5,352 bases of DNA, taken from NCBI RefSeq assembly GCF_002293435.1, contig NZ_DBDF01000032.1, positions 1-5,352 on the forward strand. The letters are read 5' to 3'. Shown here piece after piece: positions 1 through 5,240 of this stretch; the first letter of the stretch is position 1, and each line of letters opens with the position of its first letter. A program made the translations under genes and the position numbers. The stretch comes from Bacteroides sp. UBA939 (lineage in GTDB: Bacteria > Bacteroidota > Bacteroidia > Bacteroidales > Bacteroidaceae). The notes under the pieces are model-generated. The model was given only the letters and a program-made list of their open reading frames with translations, searched no databases and had not been told where the DNA came from.

Positions 1-22
1 AGAACCATGCTGGGCGAACAAC

Positions 23-56
23 AAAAAAGGCTCACGAGCTACTGCCTGTGAACCTT
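23..56 (-). terminator. Intrinsic terminator downstream of the tRNA
   Basis: Read on the minus strand, AAGGTTCAC (56-48) pairs with GTGAGCCTT (35-27) over nine positions, one of them a G-U wobble, with a 12-base loop. The 3' arm runs straight into a T tract (TTTTTT counting the last two stem bases, then GTTGTT). The wobble becomes an A-C mismatch on the plus strand, which favours minus-strand use. It lies 9 bases past the 3' end of the tRNA, so it most likely ends that transcript. Confidence 0.8.
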
Positions 57-64
57 ATTCTTTG

Positions 65-138
65 TGGACCAGCCTGGGCTTGAACCAGGGACCTCCAGAT
101 TATGAGTCTGTTGCTCTAACCAACTGAGCTACAAGTCC
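65..138 (-). tRNA. tRNA with CAT anticodon (Met, possibly Ile2)
   Basis: The minus strand folds into a complete 74-base cloverleaf. The D arm is GCTC/GAGC, the anticodon loop is CTCATAA with anticodon CAT (plus 102-104), the variable loop is AGGTC, the T arm is CCTGG-TTCAAGC-CCAGG, and the discriminator base is A. No CCA is encoded (CAA follows), so it must be added after transcription. The acceptor stem has a 5-68 U-G wobble and a 6-67 U-U mismatch, and the 27-43 pair is A-G. CAT is shared by initiator Met, elongator Met and the lysidine-modified Ile2 tRNA. The paired 1-72 end (G-C) argues against initiator. C4-G69 is a feature seen in E. coli Ile2, while other positions fit neither reference well, so Met versus Ile2 is left open. 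Confidence 0.95.
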
Positions 139-165
139 GGCGCATCCTTTATCGGATAGCGGGCA

Positions 166-197
166 CAAAAATAGTATATTCTGTTGAAACATGCAAA
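166..197 (-). promoter_or_regulatory. Perfect Bacteroidetes-type promoter for the tRNA
   Basis: On the minus strand a -33 TTTG (197-194) is followed, after exactly 20 bases, by a -7 element TATTTTTG (173-166). This matches the TTTG-N19-21-TAnnTTTG consensus of the Bacteroides primary sigma factor at every fixed position. Transcription would begin about 15-25 bases before the tRNA. The promoter lies in the 94-base gap between the DUF4491 stop codon and the tRNA, so the tRNA has its own promoter even if read-through from upstream also occurs. Confidence 0.8.
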
Positions 198-232
198 CCT
201 TTCAGGCAAAATATACCTTTTATCTCTTCGTT

Positions 233-544
233 TTAAAATTTATAGGTGCGTTTGGGGTTCTTGGGAAACCACCCTTTCTTCACACGCTTTTCCTGCTCGA
301 ATATCTCTTTAATAGTCCAGAACGAGGAGAAAGCAAATACACCCAAGAGAGAAGCTACCGGAACACTTTCTACACAAAGAGAAGCTGCAACACCTCCAAT
401 GCCTAATAAAAGGAAGATCCACCAGCATCTGGTGCCCCAGTAATATTCGGCTTTCACCACTATGGGATGAAACAATCCGATAATGAGAAATGTGCAAATT
501 CCGATAAACAGCCCCGAAAGATGATATTCATTCAGAAACACCAT
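233..544 (-). CDS. DUF4491-type small membrane protein
   Basis: This 103-residue protein resembles the DUF4491 family of small Bacteroidales membrane proteins; the match is from memory of family sequences, and I know of no established function. Three hydrophobic segments are visible, at about residues 10-30, 40-58 and 61-77. Features that look conserved are FHPIVVKAEYY (25-35), GTRCWW (37-42) and a basic tail rich in Lys and Arg with GWFP (91-94). The tail is likely cytosolic by the positive-inside rule. The ATG at 544 lies 10 bases after the stop codon of the Lrp-family gene, so the two are probably co-transcribed. No Shine-Dalgarno sequence is evident, as is usual in this phylum. There is no clear terminator after the gene; the next signals are the tRNA promoter and, further on, the tRNA terminator. 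The gene is very likely real; its role is unknown. Confidence 0.9.
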   Translation of the reverse strand: MVFLNEYHLSGLFIGICTFLIIGLFHPIVVKAEYYWGTRCWWIFLLLGIGGVAASLCVESVPVASLLGVFAFSSFWTIKEIFEQEKRVKKGWFPKNPKRTYKF

Positions 545-554
545 AAATCATTTA

Positions 555-1019
555 TTATTTCTCCGGGCAAATGGGAATTTCTTTCTTTATACTTTGTTCC
601 AGTGAAATTAGTGTTTCAGTAGCCGTTACACCCGGAATTTCCTGCATTTTGTTATTCAGCAGATCCATCAGATGCTCATTATCACGCGCATATACTCTCG
701 TCAACATGGTGTAAGGCCCTGTAGTGAAATGGCATTCCACAATTTCGGGAATCTTCTGCATTTCGGCAACCACAGACTTATACATAGAGCCTTTTTCCAG
801 TTTGATACCTACATACGTGCAGGTTCTATAACCCAGGGATTTAGGATTCACATGATAACCGGAGCCGACAATAACACCCAAGTCAATCAAACGCTGTACA
901 CGTTGATGAATAGCAGCACGTGATACACCACACTCAGCCGCTACATCCTTGAAGGGAATACGGGCATTCTGTGAAATAATCTCCAGAATTTGCCGGTCAA
1001 GATTGTCTATTTTTTCCAT
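555..1019 (-). CDS. Lrp/AsnC family transcriptional regulator
   Basis: At 154 residues this has the usual length and architecture of a feast/famine (Lrp/AsnC) regulator. Residues 1-64 form the winged helix-turn-helix: LDRQILEIISQNAR opens it, and the recognition helix lies around VSRAAIHQRVQRL (32-44). Residues about 68-145 form the RAM/AsnC domain, which in this family makes the oligomer and binds amino acids; GPYTMLTRVYARD (101-113) matches its conserved glycine turn and strand. Such proteins assemble as dimers to octamers and control amino-acid metabolism or a neighbouring gene. The ligand cannot be read from the sequence. The ATG at 1019 fits the family N-terminus and lies downstream of a -7 element. 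The DUF4491 gene follows closely and is a candidate target or partner. The family assignment is secure, specificity is not. Confidence 0.95.
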   Translation of the reverse strand: MEKIDNLDRQILEIISQNARIPFKDVAAECGVSRAAIHQRVQRLIDLGVIVGSGYHVNPKSLGYRTCTYVGIKLEKGSMYKSVVAEMQKIPEIVECHFTTGPYTMLTRVYARDNEHLMDLLNNKMQEIPGVTATETLISLEQSIKKEIPICPEK

Positions 1020-1062
1020 ACTATCAATTTAATGTAAGTTCTTGTTCATATCAAATAGTAAG

Positions 1063-1070
1063 CAAATATA
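1063..1070 (-). promoter_or_regulatory. Predicted -7 element of the lrp-family gene
   Basis: The minus strand reads TATATTTG, an exact TAnnTTTG match, 43 bases upstream of the start codon at 1019. This would give a 5' untranslated leader of roughly 35-40 bases. No good TTTG -33 box is present at the 19-21 base spacing, only AT-rich sequence, so strength is uncertain. It lies downstream of the FKBP operon terminator, consistent with an independent transcription unit. Confidence 0.6.
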
Positions 1071-1122
1071 GGACTTTATTTTAATTTCTCTATATAAATG
1101 GAAGGAAAAATAGAGTAAACGT

Positions 1123-1173
1123 AAAAAAGAAACGGATGGAGTGGATATTTTGTATATATCCGCCTCCATCCGT
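1123..1173 (-). terminator. Strong intrinsic terminator of the FKBP operon
   Basis: The inverted repeat ACGGATGGAG (1132-1141) / CTCCATCCGT (1164-1173) is perfect over 10 bp. It extends inward by about seven more pairs (one of them G-U) past a single bulged base at 1163. On the minus strand the 3' arm is followed by TTC and then TTTTTT (plus 1131-1123). It starts 42 bases past the stop codon of the lipoprotein FKBP. The plus-strand flank has no comparable T run, so it should act on minus-strand transcripts, isolating the FKBP operon from the downstream lrp-family gene. Confidence 0.92.
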
Positions 1174-1214
1174 AAAGTCTTTACCGATAAAAGGAAAGTT
1201 CCTTGACCGATAAA

Positions 1215-2081
1215 TTATTTCTCAATACCTACGAGTTCTACTTCGAAAATCAGAGTAGAGAATGGTTTAATCTGACCGCCGGTTTCTTTGCCTTCGTAAG
1301 CCAGTTCCTGAGGGATATAAAGTTCCCATTTAGAACCTACGGGCATCATGGTAAGAGCTTCTGTCCAGCCTTTGATTACTTGGTTGGCACGGAAAGTAGT
1401 GGGTTTGTTGTATTTGTAAGAGCTATCGAACTCAACACCGTCAATCAAAGTACCTTTATAGTTAACTATCACATTGCTGGTATCAGCAGGGATTACGCCT
1501 GTACCTTTAGTGATAATTTTATATTGTAAACCGCTCGGAGTGGTAACAACGCCTTCTTTATCTTTGTTTTCAGCAAGGAATTTCTCGCCGGCAGCTTTGT
1601 TATCGGCATACTTAATTGCCACAGCCTTTGCCTTGATAGCTTCCATGCCTGTGGTCATGTAAGCAGTGGCAGTCTCTTTTGTCATTACATTGCTTTTGCC
1701 TGTAACGCCTGCAACGAAACCTGCCAACAGGTTCTTACGGCTGATGCTTTGCGTAGAGTCGTTACCAAAGATTTGCTGATTGAAACCTTCTACCCAGTTC
1801 TTACTTACCATCTGGCCGATTTGCAAACCGGTCATATAAGCAACGTCTTTCTTTTCGATTTTAGAGGAACCTTCATTGAAACCTTTGATGAATGCGGCCA
1901 TTTGGGTGGTGTCAACACCTTGTTGCATCAAATACTGGGTCAGGCCGTCGGTACGAGCCACACCAATAGCATAAGACAATGAGTCAACATCCGTTTTCAA
2001 GTTTGCTTTCGGGCTTTGTGCAGTACAGGAAACCAAGCCTGCGCCTACTGCAAGGGCCATAATTAATGTTACCTTTTTCAT
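1215..2081 (-). CDS. Lipoprotein FKBP-type peptidyl-prolyl isomerase
   Basis: This 288-residue protein is predicted to catalyse cis-trans isomerisation of X-Pro bonds in the cell envelope. A lipoprotein signal peptide ends in the lipobox LVSC, with lipidated Cys19. The next residues (TAQSPK) lack the acidic cluster described for Bacteroidetes surface export, so a periplasm-facing anchor is more likely than the cell surface. Residues about 32-170 form an FKBP_N (Mip/FkpA-type) helical dimerisation region. Residues about 190-288 form the FKBP domain. Residues matching the human FKBP12 active site are present: Y208, F218, D219, F230, V235, I236, W239, Y262 and F279, so an active enzyme is expected. 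The gene follows the cytoplasmic FKBP after 22 AT-rich bases with no TAnnTTTG element between, so it is probably second in that operon. Domain plan and location resemble E. coli FkpA, although FkpA itself is soluble. Confidence 0.95.
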   Translation of the reverse strand: MKKVTLIMALAVGAGLVSCTAQSPKANLKTDVDSLSYAIGVARTDGLTQYLMQQGVDTTQMAAFIKGFNEGSSKIEKKDVAYMTGLQIGQMVSKNWVEGFNQQIFGNDSTQSISRKNLLAGFVAGVTGKSNVMTKETATAYMTTGMEAIKAKAVAIKYADNKAAGEKFLAENKDKEGVVTTPSGLQYKIITKGTGVIPADTSNVIVNYKGTLIDGVEFDSSYKYNKPTTFRANQVIKGWTEALTMMPVGSKWELYIPQELAYEGKETGGQIKPFSTLIFEVELVGIEK

Positions 2082-2103
2082 TTTACTTTATTATTTATTT
2101 ATT

Positions 2104-2694
2104 TTAGGATAATATTTCGAGTAATTCCACTTCGAAGACCAAAGTGCTGTGCGGCGGTATCATTTCGCCTGCGCCTTGTGCGCCATACGCCAGGTCGGAA
2201 GGAATATAGAGTTTCCATTTGGCGCCTTCGGGCATTAACTGTAATGCTTCTACCCAACCGGGGATTACCTGGTTCACGCCGAACACGGCGGGTTGTCCGC
2301 GCTGAATGGAACTGTCAAACAGGGTTCCGTCAATCAAAGTACCTTCGTAGTGACACTTCACCTGGTCGGTAACTGTGGCACGGGTTCCTGCATTACCTTT
2401 ATTTATTACTTCGTATTGCAAGCCGCTCGGCAGGGTAACAACACCCGGACGTTTTTTATTCTCTTCCAGATATTGCCGGCCTTGCTCTATATTGGCGGCA
2501 TTTACTTTTTCTTCCAGTTCAGCAAAGTACTTATTTACGATATCACGCGCTTCCGCATGTGTGATAGCTGTGTTATTGCCTTCTAAAACATCTTTTATTG
2601 CTTGTGCAAAGTCGTCTACTGCGAGGCCTTTAGCACCCATGCTTAATAAATTCTGACCTATTCCCAGGCCGATAGCGTAACTAAATTTGTCCAT
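2104..2694 (-). CDS. Cytoplasmic FKBP-type peptidyl-prolyl isomerase (FklB/Mip-like)
   Basis: This is a 196-residue FKBP without a signal peptide or lipobox, so it is predicted to be cytoplasmic. Residues 1-75 are a short FKBP_N dimerisation region with the typical SYAIGLGIGQNL opening (5-16) and a long charged helix. Residues about 85-196 are the FKBP catalytic domain. Positions matching the FKBP12 active site are Y116, F126, D127, F138, V143, I144, W147, Y170 and F187, all intact; the final strand is STLVFEVELLEI (183-194). Size and plan resemble E. coli FklB. It is the first gene of an operon with the lipoprotein FKBP and has two candidate -7 elements and a hairpin in its leader. Similarity of the two catalytic domains suggests a duplication followed by a split in location, which is inference. 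The start at 2694 is the only ATG that keeps the SYAIG motif complete. Confidence 0.94.
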   Translation of the reverse strand: MDKFSYAIGLGIGQNLLSMGAKGLAVDDFAQAIKDVLEGNNTAITHAEARDIVNKYFAELEEKVNAANIEQGRQYLEENKKRPGVVTLPSGLQYEVINKGNAGTRATVTDQVKCHYEGTLIDGTLFDSSIQRGQPAVFGVNQVIPGWVEALQLMPEGAKWKLYIPSDLAYGAQGAGEMIPPHSTLVFEVELLEILS

Positions 2695-2706
2695 ATATCT
2701 TTTGGG

Positions 2707-2738
2707 TTGGACTGAAAAGCTGTTTCCTATTCAGTCAA
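2707..2738 (-). other. Inverted repeat in the FKBP operon leader
   Basis: GACTGAA (2710-2716) and TTCAGTC (2730-2736) are perfect 7-bp inverted repeats around a 13-base loop. Skipping one base (2709) adds two more A-T pairs (2707-2708 with 2737-2738). It lies between the candidate -7 elements and the start codon, 13 bases before the ATG. It could be a leader RNA hairpin affecting stability or translation, or an operator. It has no T tract, so it is not an intrinsic terminator. Confidence 0.5.
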
Positions 2739-2741
2739 TTG

Positions 2742-2764
2742 CAAAATTACGAGTTGCAAAAGTA
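2742..2764 (-). promoter_or_regulatory. Two candidate -7 elements for the FKBP operon
   Basis: The minus strand carries two exact TAnnTTTG matches 15 bases apart: TACTTTTG (2764-2757) and TAATTTTG (2749-2742). Both are followed by CAA, a common extension of Bacteroides -7 elements. Neither has a clear TTTG box at the right spacing. Either would give a leader of roughly 40-60 bases that contains, or starts at, the inverted repeat at 2707-2738. Confidence 0.55.
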
Positions 2765-2837
2765 AGTGTTTTATTTGAATGATTCTGCTTTTTAGATTTA
2801 ATTTTTCTTATATCCATAGTAACTTCGGCAATCTTCT

Positions 2838-3584
2838 TTATTTCTTCAATACGAGCCGCACTACAAACCAGGCGTGGTGGGCCACAGTACTCACCAGTCC
2901 GTAATGCCGTGCCATGATATGGAAACGCTCCCGGAGGGATGCCTTTTGGTTCTGCGTAGTCATACCTTCTTCCAGATAATCTATTAGTGTGAGATGCGCA
3001 TTGTGCAGCGCCTGCGCTTTCTTCATCATGCGGATGCACCAGTCGAAATCGGCGGAGAAGCGGTATTGCAGGTTGTAAGGCTCTACGATATCGCGCCTGA
3101 CAAAGAAGGCCTGATGGCAGACAAGCATACCTTGTTTAAAGCTTTTCCACGTCAGCGTTTCGGGAGCTGAAAGGCGGCGCATACGCAAGAAATGTCTTTC
3201 CTTATCGACTAAGGCGGTTTCACCGTACATCACATCCGGCAGTTCGTTAGCAGTGAGGCTATGCACCATCGCCTGCAAGGTGGAGGCTTCGTGGAAACTG
3301 TCGCCGGCATTGAGGAAACAGAGGTAATCGCCGGTGGCAAGGTTGATGCCTTTGTTCATCGCATCGTAAAGACCTTTGTCCGGTTCGCTGACAAGCTGTG
3401 CGATATGGTTCCGGTATTTCCCGGCGATAGCAAGTGTGCCGTCCCCGGATGCTCCGTCCACGATGATATACTCCACGTGGTGATAGGTTTGCGCAATAAC
3501 GCTTTGTATAGTGTCTTCCAGTACCGCTTCGGCATTGTAAGTCACAGTGATGACGCTGAATTTAGGAATGGGGCGGTTATGCAT
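2838..3584 (-). CDS. Family 2 glycosyltransferase (WcaE-like)
   Basis: This 248-residue enzyme has the GT-A fold of family 2. It is predicted to transfer a sugar from a nucleotide-sugar to a growing glycan on the cytosolic face of the inner membrane. FSVITVTYNAEA (9-20) is the first strand and nucleotide site, IIVDGASGDGT (40-50) carries the conserved Asp43 and Asp48, and EPDKGLYDAMNKGI (67-80) is the typical middle motif. NAGD (92-95) occupies the place of the metal-binding DxD. CHQAFFVRRD (156-165) and ADFDW (178-182) are the acceptor-side motifs with the probable catalytic acidic residue. The set of motifs resembles the colanic-acid WcaE-like branch; the sugar and acceptor are unknown. No membrane helix is clear, apart from a hydrophobic, basic C-terminal end. 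Its ATG overlaps the end of the upstream GT4 gene by 8 bases, suggesting translational coupling. No intrinsic terminator follows the stop codon. Confidence 0.93.
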   Translation of the reverse strand: MHNRPIPKFSVITVTYNAEAVLEDTIQSVIAQTYHHVEYIIVDGASGDGTLAIAGKYRNHIAQLVSEPDKGLYDAMNKGINLATGDYLCFLNAGDSFHEASTLQAMVHSLTANELPDVMYGETALVDKERHFLRMRRLSAPETLTWKSFKQGMLVCHQAFFVRRDIVEPYNLQYRFSADFDWCIRMMKKAQALHNAHLTLIDYLEEGMTTQNQKASLRERFHIMARHYGLVSTVAHHAWFVVRLVLKK

Positions 3585-4842
3585 TTCTTCCGGTTACTTT
3601 GTTATAGACATCAATATATTTTTTGGCAACGGTACTTTCCGAATAGTTGGTTACGGCTTTCCGGCAGGCTTGCTCGGAAAGGGTGGCGTATTCCGGTTCG
3701 GTCAGTATCCAGTAGATGCCGTTGGCGAAATCTTCCGGGGATTTGTATTGCGCCACGTATCCGTTGTGCAGATGGTCTATCATTTCAGGGATGCCTCCCA
3801 CGTTGAACCCTACGCAGGGAATGCCACAGGACATGGCTTCCATAATTGTGTTCGGCAGGTTTTCTTCCAGCGACGGGGTGACGAAGATATCTACCGCATT
3901 ATAAATATCCACCAGTTGGCGTTCATTGCTGACGAAGTCCAGCGGATAGACCTTGAACGGTAAGCGGTTTGCCAATTGCTGGGAGTTGTTGCCGAAAACG
4001 ACTACACCTAATTCTTCTTTCAGTTCCGGATGCGCCTCCGCCAGCAGTTCACAGGATTCAATCAGGTAGTCGATGCCTTTCCGTTTATCCGTAATCTTCA
4101 CCGAGCCGAACAGGATTAGCTTGATGTCTTGCGGCAGCCTGCACTTATCGCGGGCTTCGCGCCTGTTACGGGGCTTGAAGAGATTGGTATTGATAGGATT
4201 GGGAATGCTGGTGACGGATTGTCCTTTGAACAGGGCGCTCTTTCTGGCAAGTTCTTCCAGCCAGTGGCTACAGGCGACGAAAGTGATGCGGCGTCCTTCG
4301 TACAGCTTACGTTTTTTAAGAAATGTACGTTGTGAAAGGTCTTTCTTGCCTCCGCCGCCATAGATAAACGGGCAGTGGTGACATTCCTCTTGGTAACGGG
4401 TACACTGGCGGGCATGGTGGCAGATGCCGGTGCAAGGCCACATGTCGTGCATGGTCCATACGACGGGCTTTCCCGAGGAGAGTATCTTATCCATGTTTTT
4501 CAGAGAGAGCATGCCTTGGTTTATCCAGTGCAGGTGTATCACATCCGCTTGCTGAAACTCCGGCAGGGCGGTGATGTCCGTGCCCGTGTTGGCAATGTCG
4601 ACGGCGAAGAGGTTATTCTTCTTGAAACGGTTGGCTTGCCATATTGTAATCCGTTCCCACACAAACTTCCACACCATACGCCAGCTTTGGCGGAGCGCCA
4701 CCACGGATATCTGTTCGGTTTGCTTGTTGCGTACCAGCAGTTTGGCTTTGATACCATTGTTCTTAAGCGATTCCATGAGGCGGCTTGCTGCCACCGCAGC
4801 TCCACCGATGCGTTCGGATGTATTGATTAATAGTACTCTCAT
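3577..4842 (-). CDS. GT4-type glycosyltransferase with a Cys cluster (WcaC-like)
   Basis: With the start at 4842 this is a 421-residue GT-B-fold enzyme. RIGGAAVAASRL (11-22) is the N-terminal glycine loop of family 4 enzymes. HLHWINQG (103-110) and VVWTMHDMWPC (127-137) are typical of the WcaC-like branch. The EX7E motif is E327-E335 within LEENLPNTIMEAMSCG, and GSVKITDKRKG (246-256) supplies the basic residues expected near the donor phosphates. A cluster of five cysteines (C137, C141, C147, C154, C157) interspersed with His follows the HDMW motif. The frame is open to an ATG at 4899, but the -7 element at 4860-4867 and the MRVLLINTS opening favour 4842. It is first in an operon with the overlapping GT2 gene; both probably build one surface glycan, substrate unknown. 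No transporter, polymerase or sugar-nucleotide gene is in view, so the locus may be small or may use sugars made elsewhere. Confidence 0.93.
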   Translation of the reverse strand: MRVLLINTSERIGGAAVAASRLMESLKNNGIKAKLLVRNKQTEQISVVALRQSWRMVWKFVWERITIWQANRFKKNNLFAVDIANTGTDITALPEFQQADVIHLHWINQGMLSLKNMDKILSSGKPVVWTMHDMWPCTGICHHARQCTRYQEECHHCPFIYGGGGKKDLSQRTFLKKRKLYEGRRITFVACSHWLEELARKSALFKGQSVTSIPNPINTNLFKPRNRREARDKCRLPQDIKLILFGSVKITDKRKGIDYLIESCELLAEAHPELKEELGVVVFGNNSQQLANRLPFKVYPLDFVSNERQLVDIYNAVDIFVTPSLEENLPNTIMEAMSCGIPCVGFNVGGIPEMIDHLHNGYVAQYKSPEDFANGIYWILTEPEYATLSEQACRKAVTNYSESTVAKKYIDVYNKVTGRNA

Positions 4843-4859
4843 GTTATGGAATGTTTCTA

Positions 4860-4867
4860 CAAAAGTA
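4860..4867 (-). promoter_or_regulatory. Predicted -7 element of the glycosyltransferase operon
   Basis: The minus strand reads TACTTTTG, an exact TAnnTTTG match, 17 bases upstream of the preferred GT4 start codon at 4842. The leader would be only about 10-15 bases. The nearest -33-like sequence (ATTG, 4894-4891) is 23 bases away, slightly too far, so the promoter may be weak or need an activator. Its position excludes the longer reading frame starting at 4899 for transcripts from this site. Confidence 0.6.
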
Positions 4868-4906
4868 CTGCTTTTGCAGCTTCCTATCCACAATTTCACG
4901 TTTTTT

Positions 4907-4938
4907 TTAGTCAGTAAACGCTAAAGTATTTATCTTTG
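4907..4938 (+). promoter_or_regulatory. Rightward promoter divergent from the glycosyltransferase operon
   Basis: The plus strand reads TATCTTTG (4931-4938), one of the commonest forms of the Bacteroides -7 element, followed by CA. A -33-like TTAG (4907-4910, three of four matches) lies at the ideal 20-base spacing. A run of eight T (4901-4908) overlaps and precedes it and could act as an upstream AT element. Transcription would start near 4945 and run right into a stretch with no credible reading frame. The target gene, if any, lies beyond the window. Confidence 0.65.
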
Positions 4939-4991
4939 CAAGGGAATAAAACGATTACAGGTTGCGAACTACGGGCTACAACGAGGGGCTG

Positions 4992-5030
4992 CGCTGTACT
5001 TGCAAGAGAAGGGTTTTTGCTTCTACAGCG
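4992..5030 (+). other. Possible RNA hairpin in the rightward leader
   Basis: CGCTGTA (4992-4998) pairs perfectly with TACAGCG (5024-5030). Inside it GAAG (5008-5011) can pair with CTTC (5020-5023) around an 8-base loop, leaving nine bases bulged on the 5' side; GCAA (5002-5005) with TTGC (5017-5020) is an alternative inner pairing. It begins about 47 bases after the predicted transcription start. No T tract follows, so it is not a terminator. Confidence 0.4.
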
Positions 5031-5062
5031 TGATGCCGTTGTATGCTTGCAGGAAGGCATTA
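5031..5062 (+). other. Second, weaker possible hairpin in the leader
   Basis: TGATGCC (5031-5037) can pair with GGCATTA (5056-5062) over seven positions including one G-U pair, closing an 18-base interior. It abuts the hairpin ending at 5030, so the two could stack. Stems this short arise by chance; support is modest. Confidence 0.25.
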
Positions 5063-5080
5063 ACAGGCTGATTATAGAAC

Positions 5081-5240
5081 ACAAGTGTTACAGAAATGAA
5101 TTGCAAGTGATACGGAAATGAATTGCAAGCGATACGGAAATGGATTGCAAGCGATACAAAAACGGGTTGCAAGTACCATAAATGAATCACATACAAGTGC
5201 TATAAATGAGCCACACATAAGTGTTGTAAATCAAGCCAAC
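5081..5240. repeat. Degenerate tandem array: four 22-bp then three 24-bp units
   Basis: Seven direct units follow each other with no spacer: 5081-5102, 5103-5124, 5125-5146 and 5147-5168 (22 bp each), then 5169-5192, 5193-5216 and 5217-5240 (24 bp each). Nearly every unit opens with a form of RCAAGYG; the 22-bp units continue with ATACGG, AAATG and ATT. Units two and three differ at only two positions. The 24-bp units are more diverged and end in CACAT, CACAC or CCAAC. The junctions of the 22-bp units create the palindrome TTGCAA at 5101, 5123, 5145 and 5167, so it recurs every 22 bp, about two helical turns. Neither the mixed periods nor 22 bp fits a coding repeat. Function is unknown; binding-site array, leader RNA structure or decayed satellite are possibilities. 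Confidence 0.85.

Noticed and set aside
2731..3039. Minus-strand 102-residue frame, and its 28-residue in-frame tail starting at 2817
   Set aside because: Most of it overlaps the glycosyltransferase gene in another frame. The short tail is Lys-rich, spans the FKBP promoter elements and has no ribosome-binding support.
3261..3963. Long plus-strand frames opposite the two glycosyltransferases
   Set aside because: They are antisense shadows of strongly supported genes; their translations show no domain features.
4868..4879. CTGC-TTTT-GCAG inverted repeat near the GT4 promoter
   Set aside because: Only four base pairs, a length expected by chance, with no further support as an operator.
4843..4899. 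Nineteen-residue N-terminal extension of the GT4 gene
   Set aside because: The -7 element at 4860-4867 lies inside it, and family proteins open at the MRVLLINTS segment, so the start at 4842 is preferred.
4936..5121. Plus-strand 61-residue reading frame
   Set aside because: It starts at a TTG lying inside the -7 element of the rightward promoter, runs into the tandem repeats and has no recognisable composition or domain.
5081..5240. CRISPR array
   Set aside because: The units are contiguous with no unique spacers between them and are too degenerate to be CRISPR repeats; no cas gene is present.
5081..5240. Plasmid-type iteron origin
   Set aside because: A 22-bp unit length would fit, but no rep gene or DnaA box is visible and the surroundings are chromosomal housekeeping genes.
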